From Adiantum capillus-veneris (taxonomy: Eukaryota; Streptophyta; Polypodiopsida; Polypodiales; Pteridaceae): a stretch of 64,000 nt of DNA. Made by a program: the position numbers and the translations under genes. The DNA is taken from NCBI GenBank assembly GCA_014529385.2, contig CM043971.1:24047769-24111768 (forward strand), given 5' to 3'. The notes under the pieces were generated by a model. It made no database searches. It saw only the letters and a program-made list of their open reading frames with translations, and was not told the origin of the DNA. This document shows positions 23,668-35,353 of the stretch, piece by piece. Within the stretch, counting starts at the first letter, position 1; each line of letters begins with the position of its first letter.

Positions 23668-24720
23668 TTAATGGCAACTTGGACTTACCTGATCACGTCC
23701 TGAAATCCAATTCCATATGCTATTGAGGTTTAGGCCATTCTCTTTGGTTTGGTTTTGTGATGCCATTTTGTCAAATACATTGACAAATACTTGCTCTTCA
23801 TGCTTTGGTAGCACACTGATGTTGCGTGGTGAGACAGGTTTTGAGGTTGAAGCAATGGTTGATGAAGTCTTCTTCCAGACTGTGTTCTTTAAAACTATGA
23901 CTTCATCTTGTATCCTTGCTTTACCTTTGTTGATAAGAGGCTGTAGACTAGTTGTGGGCCTCTGTTGTTGAGTTCCAGCTATAGGTTTTGGAATCCAAGT
24001 TGTCCTTGGTCCTTGTGTGACCTGCTTTTCCACTTGTCTTGTTGCTTGTTTGACTTGATGGTCCTTTGGCTTCAGTATCCAAATATTGTTGTTACCTTTG
24101 TAAAAGCCTTGATCGTGTAGTAAATGACGAGGGATCCACCTTGGAGTTGTAGCACTCATGGTTGCATAGTTGGGTTGTCATTGTTGGGCACGTTGTGCTA
24201 CATGAGTTTTCTTCATGATCTCAGGGGAAGCTTTAATCTTTGGCAACCAAATTTGAGTGTTACCTGTATAGTATCCTTGTGCTTCCAGTAGCTTGACTGG
24301 GATCATTCGTTGCATTGCTTGCTGTGTGACCTTAGTTTGACTTTATGGGGTATTTTCACCGCAGAGCTCTGACTTTGGTACCCAGAACTGCTTCAATGTT
24401 TGTTGCTTGGAAGGTCTTTGCTTCTTCTTCTTATACATGTTTTTACTCTTGTATGAATAGTTAGACCTGCGATGGATTCCCTGTTGATCTTGTTGTGAAG
24501 AGATACCACATGCTGGGTATGTCCAAGCTGTTACCTTTCGTTTTTTGACCCATACTTTGATGTTCTCATCATAGTAGCCTTGAGTAGTGATTGAACTGTT
24601 TGATGCTATCCAACCTGTGACTTTTTCTGGTCGTGGTTCTTTTGATGCTGGTACCCAAATTGGATCTTTGTCCTTGATGTACTCCTTGGATACTAACACT
24701 TGGTTGACCCGTTTCATTCT
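23668..24720 (-). other. Tryptophan-rich repeat region downstream of protease
   Basis: Minus-strand frames contain repeated modules: a W-I/V-P start, about ten residues, QGYY or QGFY, x-G/E-N, three residues, then W followed by a K-rich end. Examples are TTQGYYDENIKVWVKKRK (about 24,590-24,540), EAQGYYTGNTQIWLPKIK (about 24,290-24,240) and HDQGFYKGNNNIWILKPK (about 24,130-24,070). Single WVPK or WIPK words lie near 24,660, 24,370 and 24,010. Stops and a frame change interrupt the run. I do not know this domain. It may be a linker that binds RNA or Gag, as basic W-rich repeats can. It follows the protease in the same reading direction. Confidence 0.55.
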
Positions 24721-24933
24721 TTTGTGGAGGCTTTGTTGCGATGGAAACTTTGGTTGATAGACTTTTCACTTTGGTTTCCATTGTGTTGTCGAGGGTTTGG
24801 CTTTTGATGTAGAGGCTTCTTCGTGTACATGAATTGGTTGGGCTAAAGACTTTGACTGAAGTGAAGGATTTTGGTTGCAGAACACTATTTCACTTACTTT
24901 AGCTTTTCCTTTGTCGATAGTGGCCGAAGATCT

Positions 24934-26222
24934 TTAAGTTGTCGTAGACTTAACTACTGTTGAAGATTTAGGTGCTTCTTCAAACATTTTCACCCATTGC
25001 TTGGACAAAATCAAGTGTGTACTCATTTTTTTAGAGTCCACCACTAGGAATTTGTCTTTTACTTCTTTGGACTGTAGTTTAAGGGTCGCCTCTGCAATCC
25101 CCAAACCTATGACTTCTATTCCCAGTGAGATAAAAACCTTTTCTTGAATTTCATAAAGCTCTGGTTTACCTAAAAGTAACCACATGCCATATGACATAAC
25201 ATTCGTCGTGGTAATGTGATCAATCTCTGATGTGAAATTTAGGTTGACTCCTTTATGCGTACTTATCAAGAATTTGATCTTCTTGTTCACTACCAGGTCT
25301 TTCATGTCCTCCTTGCATGCTTTAGTAATCTTTGATTCTTGTGCCTTGAATCTTGTGTCAGCTTCTTGTAAATTAAGCTTCTTTGCCATTTCACTGGGTT
25401 TAGCAGATTTTGCGTACTTGCTAAAGCTTTGTGTAAGAATCACTTCTTGAACTTCTTGTTGGTCCTTGACTTCGTCGATAGCTCCGGTCACTGACACCTT
25501 GATTGTTTCCTCTTGTGCATTAGAGTTGTCTGAAGACTCCTTGTTTGCGTCATTTCCCCAATCTAGAAGATCCGAAATGTCGTGAGACATATCCTCTTTA
25601 TTTAACTTTTCTCGTTCATCCTTTTTCACTCGTGTATCACTCTGATCGGATTCTTTATCAATCACTACTCCCATCATGAAATACCGAACTACATCACATC
25701 CGTCTTTGTCGCAAAACTTTGTTGTGGGACCATCTGGAATCGTACAGACATCTAGTGTGGCAAGAATGTGTGTCCATTCTAATGGTTCAAGAAATTCCTC
25801 TAGAAAGGGTTCACCAATGTAAGTTTCATCCTCAGTCACCCTTTCTAGGACACATTCCTCGCGTTTCAGGCTTCCATAATTTGAATCTCCACACATCCAT
25901 AGCTCTTTGGGTTTACCTAGCCAAGCTGGAAGTTCTGTTCTTGCTAATGTAGCTGAATTGAAATCCTCGACAGGTGTTCGATTCACATCCTTGTAACTAC
26001 CGTCTTTCAAGTTTACTCGTGTCGTGGTTTCCTTGTGTCTCAGGTATATGTGGTCGTAACCCCAATCGTGGCCATTTTCAGCTGTCTCATGAATGGTCTT
26101 CCCAGTATGAGATCATAGTTACTCTCCTTGCCAAAATCAACAATAGCAAATGTATGCTCATACTCAATCCCGCAAGAAGTCACTATGAATTTCTCTAAGA
26201 GTCCCAAAGGTTTCTCCATATG
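24934..26222 (-). pseudogene. Gypsy-type protease C-terminal half and following region
   Basis: Just left of the copia insertion the minus strand reads NYDLILGRPFM at about 26,117-26,085, matching the hydrophobic-hydrophobic-G-R block near the end of retroviral-type aspartic proteases. A one-base shift near 26,075 then leads into a WGYDHIYLRH frame and, from 26,010 to 24,934, a 358-residue open frame rich in acidic and lysine residues, with no domain I can name. The other half of the protease lies at 31,400-31,710. A TAA at 24,934-24,936 ends the long frame before the W-repeat region. Confidence 0.6.
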
Positions 26223-26449
26223 TGTTACCATATACATGTGGTAGTGATGTGTGTGAACACACTAGGACCACCGGGGCATTTTTTCCCTCTTTAGGAGGTT
26301 TTTTCCCCCATGCATTGTATATACGCCCATCACTCTAGGGCTATCTATCTTTCCATTGCACACTAAGTAACATACTCTCTATTGTGTGCCTTGAGCTTCC
26401 TTTGTCTTCTCCAAGCTGTGTGTGTTTCTCTGCAACCCTAATTCCAACA
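26223..26449 (+). repeat. 5' LTR of copia element
   Basis: 227 bp, TGTTACCA to CCAACA. It contains GTATATACGC and CTTCCTTTGTCTTC stretches, consistent with a promoter and R region. It differs from the 3' LTR at a GTGTG/ATATG site, an A/G, a run of C's and a T/C. Confidence 0.95.
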
Positions 26450-26451
26450 AT

Positions 26452-26463
26452 TGGTATCAGAGC
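26452..26463 (+). other. Primer-binding site, initiator tRNA-Met type
   Basis: TGGTATCAGAGC begins two bases after the LTR end, the standard plant copia primer site. Confidence 0.95.
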
Positions 26464-26811
26464 AGGTCACGTCCTCCCGGGCTTAGTCGCCAGCTGCTCC
26501 AGCACACGCCTGCTCACTTTCTCCGATTTCAGTGAGCTTTGGCAAGCGTTCGCAGGTCGACAAATATTTTGGAAGGGCTCAAAGAGCTCGGTCTCCTCAG
26601 AATTTTGATTTGGGCTCATTTCGGCCTCCGTTTCCACTACGGGCAGTACTGCACAGGCTATTTCGTCATTTTGTGCAGATTTTCTATCAGTGCCGTTTTC
26701 TGCATAACAGGTGCCTTATAGTCTTCTACGGTTTAAGCTATATAGCACAAGTTGTTCCCGCTCCATTTCTCCTATTTTCGAGCAGTTTTCACATCAGGTG
26801 CAGCATTTACC

Positions 26812-29800
26812 ATGGATGACAACAACAACACAGATGTGTTCAAGATGTTTGCTGCTGAGGATAGGCTGGATGGGGACAACTACCCTATGTGGGCTTATAT
26901 GATGCAACATGTTCTTGTGTCAAAAGGTGTCTGGAACATTGTGCAGGGCATTGATGTACGTCCTGGTTCTGAAGATGTAGGCGATGTTGAGGATGTTGCA
27001 GGTCTTGCTGCAAGGATTGCAGCTGTTAGAGTTGTTTTGCCTACGGCAGAACAAGCTCGTTGGGATGTTAAGGATGCGCAGGCTCATGCATTGATTGCGT
27101 TGTCTGTGAAGCGCACCATTATTCCTCACATCCGTTCAGCAAAATCTGCAAAACAGGCTTGGGATATTCTAGCAGGTCTTTATGCAAGCCGCAATGAGTC
27201 TAAAATTGCTTTGCTGCGTAAAGAGCTAGAGTCAAAGATTATGCATGAGGAAGATGATATGGACACTTTCCTTGCTAGTGTCAAGGATATCAATGAGCAA
27301 CTCATTTCTGCAGGTGAAGTCATTTCGGACAGTTCCCTTGTGCAGAGTATTCTTGATGCCTTACCAGATTCCTACCAGACTTTTGCTAGTACTTGGAGAC
27401 TCATGACCCAAGGAAATCCTGAAGTTGTCAAGTTTGATGCATTATGCACATTGCTGTTGCAAGAGTCACTTTCTAGAAAAAACAGGACTAGGCAGCGTGC
27501 AGTTGAACAGGCTTTTATTGCTTCTCAAAGAAAGGGTGGTAACAGTAATGCAGCCACTTCTTATGGTTCTGCTGCGAGTGGCAAAAATTCTGTTCCTAAT
27601 GCTTCTGCTGGCAGCACTTCGTCTGGCAATTCTGGTGATAAGGGCAAAAAGAAGATGCGTTGCCATTATTGTAAAGCCAATGATCACTTGATCAAGTTGT
27701 GTCCCAAGTTGAAGGCCAAAGAGGCTAAGAAGAAAGAGGGTGGTTCCACTGCAAATGCTGGTTCCACTACAAATGCAGCCATTGTTGAGTCTTCTGTGAA
27801 AGGAGATTGTGATGCTGATGTTGATGCAGAATGGGCTTTTAGCGTAGAGTGCACTTACAATCTTGCTGTCCATGATGCATGCTTGTCAGTTGCTGCAGAT
27901 TCACATGTGTGGTATTTCGACAGTGGTGCTACAAATCACATTACCTCACATCGTGAATTGTTTACCTCTCTCGAGTCTGTCCCTCATGGGAATTCAGTCA
28001 CTTGTGCCAACAACGCCTCTTATCTAGTTCAGGGAGTTGGAAAGATTGTGCTCATTGCTGCTAATGGCAGTTCCTTCACACTTGTTGATGCACTTGATGT
28101 ACCTGGGATCAAGAAGAATCTCTTGTCTGTATCCGCACTTGCTAGACTTGGACTTGTAGTCAAATTTGTGGATGACATATGTACAATTCATGATCTCAGT
28201 TTTGGTGATGAAATTGTTGCATCTGGGCTTTTGTGGCGTGGGCTGTATAAGCTCACTTTGTATGACAAGTGTGGACAAAATTTTGCAAATGCTGTTGCAG
28301 ATTGAAGGGCTATTTCAGATGCAAAACTTTGGCATGCACGTTTCGGTCATCTGAATTTTGCCAGTTTACTGCGTTTGCAGAAATCTGATATGGTTGCTTC
28401 TTTGCCGCCTCTTGAAGCACCTGTCAAACATGTTTGTGAAGGTTGTATTCTGGGTAAAATGCAGCGTTCTAAGTTTCCAAAGGATGGTTCAGTTAGGGCC
28501 ACATGCAGGTTGCAGCTTGTGCATAGTGATGTTTGTGGGCCCATGCAAACTCCGTCCTTGGGCAATTACCTGTACTTCGTGACTTTCATTGATGATTACT
28601 CCAGGCATGCATGGGTATTTCCGCTTAAAGCGAAGTCCGAAGTTTTTATGTGCTTCAAACAATTTTTGGCTATGGCTGAAAATGTCTCAAAATGTACTAT
28701 GGGCACCCTCCGTTCCGATCGAGGGGGGGAGTATATGTCTCATGAATTTAATGCATTTCTGGCTAGTCGTGGGATAAAACACCAATGTACAGTGCCTTAT
28801 ACACCTCAGCAAAATGGTGTTGCTGAGAGGAAAAACAGGTCACTAACGGAAATGGCACGATGTATGGTCAAAAGTCAAGATTTGCCGCATTCTTTTTGGC
28901 TTGAGGCCATCATGTGTGCCACTTATGTACTTAACAGGTGTCCTACGAAAGCTTTGCAGTCTATTACTCCATATGAAGCATGGCATGATAGAAAACCTTC
29001 TATTGAGCACATGCGTGTTTTTGGCTGTTTGGCATATGCTTTGGTGCCACAAGTGCAGCGCAGAAAATTGGATGATAAGGCTGTCAAATGTATTTTTGTT
29101 GGTTATAGTGCTGAAAGCAAAGGTTATAGGTTGTATCATCCGCAAACAAAACGTATTCTGGTTTCACGGGATGTAGTGTTTGTGGAAGATTCTGTTCAGC
29201 CCTTGCTGTCATGTACTAAAGACAGTAATGTAAGCTCACAGGACATTTATGACACTTTGTTGCCTCTTTTCAGTGGTGGAAATACGAATGTAAGTTCCAA
29301 TGAGGCAAATGTACAGCCTATGGGGGTTTCTAAAAATGTTTTAGAACAGCCTATCACTGATGCAGATGTACATGATGTACTTGATGAGGAAAGGGCTGAA
29401 AATGAGCAGGCTAGAGGTATGCCAAAATGGCTGGTGCACACTTTGCGTGACAGTAAATTGGATGCACCTTTATCTAGTCGTACTCGTTCAGGCTCTCGCC
29501 ATGCATCTTATGCATCAGATTGTTATGCTTTGGCTGTGTCTAGTTTACATGATGTTGAGGAGCCTCTATCTTTTGATGAAGCACAGAATTCAGAAAATTG
29601 GATTGCTGCCATGAAATTAGAATATGATGCACTTCTAGAGAATGACACATGGACTTTATGTGATTTGCCTCCTGGCAAAAAGGCCATTGGTACGAAGTGG
29701 GTTTACAAGTTGAAACGCAAGCCGGATGGTGAGATCGATCGCCATAAGGCTCGACTTGTTGCAAAGGGTTATGCACAACAAAAAGGCATAGATTATGAAG

Positions 29801-31098
29801 AGACTTTTGCTCCCACTTGTCGTATGACTACTGTACGTTTTCTATGTGCATTGGCAGCTCATTTTTGTTGGGATGTACATCAATCAGACATTGTTACTTC
29901 TTTCTTGAATGGTAACATATTTGAGGAAGTTTATGTAACGCAGCCTCGCGGTTTTGTCATAAAAGGACAAGAGGACAAAGTGTGCAAATGTAAGAAGGCT
30001 TTGTATGGGTTGAAGCAATCTCCTCGTGCTTGGTATGAGAAAGCTGACACTCATTTGGTTAAACGAGGCTTTCATAACAGTCCAACAGAAAGCACATTGT
30101 ATGTAAAGCGTGAGGATGATGTATTTCTCATTGTGGTTCTTTATGTTGATGATTTGCTGATCACTGGACCAAATGAGAGACATATTGCTGAATTCAAGGC
30201 TGATTTGAATGCTACTTTCAAGATGAAAGATTTGGGGTTGTTGCATCATTACTTGGGTATACAGTTTAAGCAGTGTGATGGTGGTATTGCCTTGTGTCAG
30301 AAAAGTTACATAGAGACATTGCTATGTAAGTTTGGACTTGAGGATTGCAAACCTATTGCCACTCCCATGGAAACAGGTTTGAAGTTGAGTCTACATGATG
30401 CTGGCGATCCTGCTGATGTCACTCTTTACCAAACTGCTGTTGGCTGCCTCATTTATGTATGCAACACGAGGCCAGATATTCAGTTTGCAGTCTCGCAGGT
30501 CAGCAGATTTATGCATAGCCCAGGGTCTAAGCATTGGCAGGCTATGAAGAGGATTTTCCGCTACCTTAGTGGCACTTTACATCTTGGCTTGTTTTATCCC
30601 AAGGGGGGATCATTGCCGCCAGACTTACATGCTTTTTCGGGCTCAGATTGGGCTGGTTGTTTTGACACGCGAGTGTCCACAAGTGGTTTTTGTTTCATGC
30701 ATGGCAGTTCATGTATATCATGGTTGAGCAAGAAGCAACCTACTGTGGCCACTTTGAGTTGTGAGGCCGAGTACAGGGTAGTCTTCACAGCTACGGTTGA
30801 GTGTGTATGGCTCAGACGCCTTATGGCTGACTTGGGTGTTGGACAGGACACTGCCAACACCATCTACACTGACAGTCAGAGCGCATTGGCAGTTGTGAGG
30901 AACCCAGTTTTTCATGCTCGCACAAAGCACATTGAGGTGCATTACCACTATGTCAGGGAGAGGCTCTCAGCAGGAGAGATCAGCTTGGCTTATGTGCCAA
31001 CACAGGACAACCTTGCAGATCTTTTCACAAAGGCATTGTCTCGTGAGAAGCTTGAAGCTTTCCGCAAAGCTTTGGGCTTACTCCCCTTTGTGGACTGA
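26812..31098 (+). pseudogene. Copia Gag-Pol polyprotein with one in-frame TGA
   Basis: ATG 26,812 (MDDNNNTDVFKMF) is the first good start. The frame extends upstream only through non-ATG codons. Domains by residue: Gag about 20-230, zinc knuckle CHYCKANDHLIKLC at about 284-297, protease WYFDSGATNHI with Asp at about 370, stop at 498 (28303-28305), pre-integrase LWHARFGHL from about 506, integrase about 535-760 with DDYSRHAW, SDRGGEY and QQNGVAERKNR, reverse transcriptase with WVYKLKRKPDG and YVDD at about 1111, RNase H with SCEAEY and TDSQSAL to the end. The frame is otherwise unbroken over 1,428 codons. The TGA looks like a single mutation. Copia elements do not normally use readthrough here. 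The product would make all enzymes for copying and inserting the element. Confidence 0.92.
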
Positions 31099-31160
31099 TC
31101 CTGTCCTCAGGGCATGGCACTTCCCTTTACTCATGTGCCAGCTCTCGTTCACCGCATCAC

Positions 31161-31173
31161 TCCAAGGGGGATT
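31161..31173 (+). other. Polypurine tract of copia element
   Basis: TCCAAGGGGGATT lies directly before the 3' LTR. The purine core AAGGGGGA is the usual plus-strand primer. Confidence 0.75.
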
Positions 31174-31399
31174 TGTTACCATATACATGTGGTAGTGATA
31201 TATGTGAACACACTAGGACCGCCGGGGCATTTTTTCCCTCTTTAGGAGGTTTTTTCCCCGTGCATTGTATATACGCCCATCACTCTAGGGCTATCTATCT
31301 TTCCATTGCACACTAAGTAACATACTCTCTATTGTGTGCCTTGAGCTTCCTTCGTCTTCTCCAAGCTGTGTGTGTTTCTCTGCAACCCTAATTCCAACA
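31174..31399 (+). repeat. 3' LTR of copia element
   Basis: 226 bp, TGTTACCA to CCAACA, followed at once by the ATATG target duplicate. Confidence 0.95.
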
Positions 31400-33919
31400 A
31401 TATGTTCGTCAGTTAGTTGGAGTTTCAACCCTGTTTTCCTGATTGCTGGTTTTCCCCATTTCTTCCATATTTCTTTTGTGGCAATGGCCACCCCTACTCC
31501 GCTGTCGAGTATTGCCATCGTTTTTACTCCCTGGAAGTCAACTGGTAAAGTTGTATTCCCATCCTCTCCTTCAAAATACTCTTCGACCTTGTTCAAAGGT
31601 ACCGGTTTTGCGTTTTTTTGCGGCTTATTTAGCTCTCGTATCCCTTCTTGCAGCTTTGAAGTTGGGTATTTTACACCAATTTTTTCTAAGAATTTCCTAC
31701 CATTGCCCACATATTTGGTCGTAGTCTTAGAAGCTCAGCTAGGGTGATAGTGCATGTCACTGGAGTTGACAATATCTCTATCAATCCTTGCAAGTCCATG
31801 GCTTTCTCTGAAGAGATTCCTCGTGAGGGAAGTGCTCCAATCTCAGATTTGGCTTCATACTCTCCTAAGTATGAGGTTGAGGTATTCAACGATTGAGTTT
31901 TACTCTCTATTGATCTAACCGAGCCTCTATCTTTCCAGTATGAGTGCAGATCTAGTTCTATCTGAGATCTTCTCTCAAATTCCTTGATGGGTGGGTTCCT
32001 GATATCCTTTTCCCCATTTGTCTGATTAGCTTGAAAACTTAGCTCATTTGATAAGTTTTCCTCTCTCACTTGTTTCCAAAACTCATCATAATCTTCGTCT
32101 CTTTTATAAGACCTCTGTATCAAAGGATGAAAACTTTCCATCTCCTGATCAGTTGTGTTCATCACTATGTGTTCATCCCTATTCGTCTTCTCATCTTTTT
32201 GTGCACTTTTAGCGGTTTCAGCTATCTGTTCATGTGGTGAAGGGATAGCATTTGTTTGAGTTGGGTTTCCGGTCTCATGCTCTAGTTTTTCTCTCGGCGG
32301 TTAATAGAGCTTGTGCCGTCTCGATCATTTTCAGACACATCTCTAGTCTATGCTTTTCCAGTTCTGCGTTTGGATATGTCAACCAGCGTTGTTCCTGGGT
32401 TTGAGTGTTCCTTACTCTTGCTTCGTAAGCTCTCATCAGTGCGTCCAATGGTTCGTGTACCTTTTCAACTAACACCGACCCTTCTGAGCTCACACTTGTT
32501 GTTTCCTTGCCCTTTTTTGTCTTCTCCTTTTCAGAGTCATCTTCTTGAATTCTGTTTTGACTCTCTAATTTCTCTAATCTTTCTCTCGTTTGTCTTAACT
32601 CTTTTGCTAGGATTGATTCCTCACGTTCTTTTCTCACTTTCATCCTTGCCTTCCTAGCTTTCCATGTATTACGTTGTCTTCGTGTCGCGCTTGGAATATC
32701 CGTTTTAGGCTCTTCACTTGACGGGGTTTTAGTAGCTTTTTGTGTTTTTAATCTCGTCATGGCTTTAACAGGCACAACATTATTGTGTTCGGAGCTGCTT
32801 GGTAACTGTACGATAGGCTCAGTATTTTTTGCAGCCTTTGCCACCCTATTTGGGTTCTGTGGACAATCACAAATGAAATGATATGTGGCACAACTGAGGC
32901 AATAAACATTGATTGGCACAACTTCTATGTGTGGACAATCGTTTATCAAATGGTTACCACCACATTTATTACAGCCTAACGTCGTTTGTAGGGCTTCTGG
33001 CTTTTCTTGGTGATTGTAAGCAGGTTGCACCGTGCAATACCTCTCTCTGCAATGAATCTCAACGTTTTTCCATCCATGTTATACCTTTCCTTTGTTGGTT
33101 GGGCCGTAGGTGGTAATGGTTGTTTTGGCCTTACCATTCCCTTTGCTCCATATCCCGTTTATGCTCCTAAAGGATAGTATCTCCTAGGCTCATTGTAATA
33201 CATTGGGGTCATTACTAGCGGTTGGATCCTCGGTTGGCCCACCATTGTTGTGTTTCTCAGTCCTATAGATTTGACCTATGACATAAGTTGTGGTTGTCCC
33301 CGGACGACTGGTGTTACTCTCTCAAAACCTGGGGGTACTGGAAATTTCTCGTGTGCATACCTTGGTGCTTGTATTGGTGCTAGTGGTTGTTCATAGGGTC
33401 TATCTCGCCCGGACCCTGTGTAGTAGCACTCCTCTGTTGTATGATTGGTCCAATTCTGATCTTTCTCATACCACATGGGTTCCCTAAATTCTGGCTTAAC
33501 AATAGGAGCAAGTCTTTGAACCAACTCCTCTATTAGCTTTTCTTGATCTAGATCAAATCTTGTGGTTGACTTAGTCGTGGACTCTGTTGTCTGTGATGAA
33601 TCACTATACTGAGAGAACGAGTCGACCTCATGTATGTGATCTCCTAAGCGTAGCATAGACCTTCTGTAGCTTCTTGTCTAAGAGTTGCTAATGGATTTAT
33701 CTCCATACGATCTTCTAACAAGACGTGTTCCCTTAATCTTTGTTGGTTGTTCTGGAGATATCTACCAGATCTCGAATACATTACTCCTTCTCGAGGAGTT
33801 TGACTTTTCAGTCTTGGCAGTTTGTTATTCCTAGTTTCTGTGGTCAAAAGTGATCCAAACTGAATGACACTTGGTAAACGGGATTGTTTGATCAGATGGA
33901 AGACTTCTGTCAACTTCAC
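31400..33919 (-). pseudogene. Gypsy-type gag and N-terminal half of protease
   Basis: Reading right to left: a gag-like frame with HTTEECYYTG (33,656-33,276), then after a stop and frame change a 251-residue frame (33,030-32,275) with two zinc knuckles, CNKCGGNHLINDC and CLSCATYHFICDC, followed by a long charged coiled stretch. A 159-residue frame follows (32,165-31,686), then a frame from 31,710 with VKTMAILDSGVGVA, whose DSG (Asp at about 31,506) is the catalytic triad of an aspartic protease. The frame is cut by the copia element at 31,400. Several stops and shifts show the copy is dead. Gag would coat the RNA and the protease would cut Gag. No polymerase follows. Confidence 0.65.
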
Positions 33920-33948
33920 TGAGAAATCTGTTCCAGATTTTCCAAAAA

Positions 33949-34384
33949 AGACTATATATGCATATAATGTCTTTTTTCACAGATTTCGGAGATTTTTGTT
34001 CTGTTGATTCTCTGTGTCACCCTAACCCTCTACCAACTCACAAAAATCAATTTGACCACTGTTTGTGCAAGCTAAGGTCAGATTAGGCTTTTCTTGTCAA
34101 TTTCCGACTTTTGACTTTTTTTTGGGTCAAAAGTGCTCCAAATGATATGAAATTTGAAACACAGGCTCTAAACAACAAGTCAAAAGGATCTGTGTTAGCA
34201 AAAATTCAAAATTTGCCCCAGATTTAGGGTTGAGACATCATACACGTATGATGTCACTTTGCCCAATTTTGGTCAAAAGTTGATTTGTAAGCTGTGCACT
34301 ATGTTTGCAAGAAACTTGTCAAGTCAAAATTTGAAAATCACTCCCAGAGTTGCCAAAAGACATCATACGCGTAAAATGTCTTTT

Positions 34385-34415
<31 letters not shown>

Positions 34416-35319
34416 GGGGCTCAAAATTACCTTTGAGACATCATACGTGTATGATGTCTAAGTGCTCAATCTTGATCAAGACTTGATATTTGAGATGTGG
34501 ACTATGTTTACAAGCTATTGGTCAAGTTAGAAACTTAAAATCACCTCCAGAAGTGCAAAAAGACATCATATGCGTATGATGTCTACTGGTCCAGATTGCA
34601 GATCTGTTTCTGTCAAGTGTTCACACTGTCTAGAGTATCAAATATATGTGGTTAAAACAAATTTTGAAACTCTGTTTTTCTTTAAAACTCAAGTTTTTGG
34701 TTTTCAGTCTCCTAGGTTCAAATCACCCATTTTCTCTCAAGTTAATTGTCCAAACTCTTCCAATCTTGCTATGGGTGATTGAAACAGTATGTTGGATCAG
34801 CTTGCAAGGTCAAAAGTTACAATTTTCTCACAAATACTCAAGTGGTCATCATACGCGTATTCTTAGCGTTTTTTCTCCTCTAGTCTGACTTGGTCTTTTA
34901 GGTTTCAAGGTGTGTTATAGCCCTTATCTCAAGTCATACTTTAGGGTAAAACCCCCCTTTCGAACACTCTGGTAATGTCAGATTTTCAGTTTGGGTCTCT
35001 ATTTAGCCCTCAAGACATCATACGCGTATGATGTCTTTTTTCACAGAAATTGGATATTTTTTCTTTGCTTACTCTTAGTATCACCCTTATCCTCTGTCCA
35101 CTCACAAAATTCAATTTGAACTCTGTTTGTGCAAGTTATGGCCAGATTAGGATTTTCTTGGCAATTTTCCAAATTTTGACTTACTTGGGGTCAAATGTGA
35201 TCCAAATGACATGAAACTTAAAATACAAGCTCTAGAAAACTAGTACAAAGGATCTATGCTAGCAAAATATCAAAATATGCCCAGAATTAAGTTAGAGACA
35301 TCATACCCGTATGATGTCT
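33949..35319. repeat. Right block of 24-bp palindromes
   Basis: Copies lie at 33949, 34234, 34358, 34436, 34561, about 34845 (decayed), 35013 and 35296, each 24 bp. Two copies in the element (35013-35036 and 37024-37047) are perfect palindromes made of AGACATCATACG and its exact complement. Repeated spacings of 283-287 bp match the left block. The zone lies between the gag start and the 5' LTR. Confidence 0.85.
34381..34419. repeat. Homopolymer junction: 14 T then 25 G
   Basis: A T run followed directly by an unbroken G run, starting at the last base of a palindrome copy at 34358-34381. The length of the G run may not be reliably assembled. Confidence 0.9.
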
Positions 35320-35353
35320 TTTTGCTCAATTTTGGTCAAGATTCAATATTTAA

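Larger units (their letters stand above)
26223..31399 (+). mobile_element. Ty1/copia LTR retrotransposon, nearly intact
   Basis: LTRs 26223-26449 and 31174-31399 (227 and 226 bp) start TGTTACCA and end CCAACA. The target duplication ATATG is perfect (26218-26222 and 31400-31404). The LTRs differ by about five substitutions and one base of length, about 2-3%. Primer site TGGTATCAGAGC (26452-26463) matches the 3' end of initiator methionine tRNA, as is usual for plant copia elements. A purine tract precedes the 3' LTR. It sits inside the protease gene of the minus-strand gypsy-type element, between its catalytic DSG and its LILGRP block. Full length is 5,177 bp. Confidence 0.95.

Noticed and set aside
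26752-26811. Longer copia start upstream of 26,812
   Set aside because: The upstream codon is TTG, not ATG, and the first ATG gives a typical Gag start.
34259-34486. ORF with a glycine run
   Set aside because: The glycines come from the G25 homopolymer.
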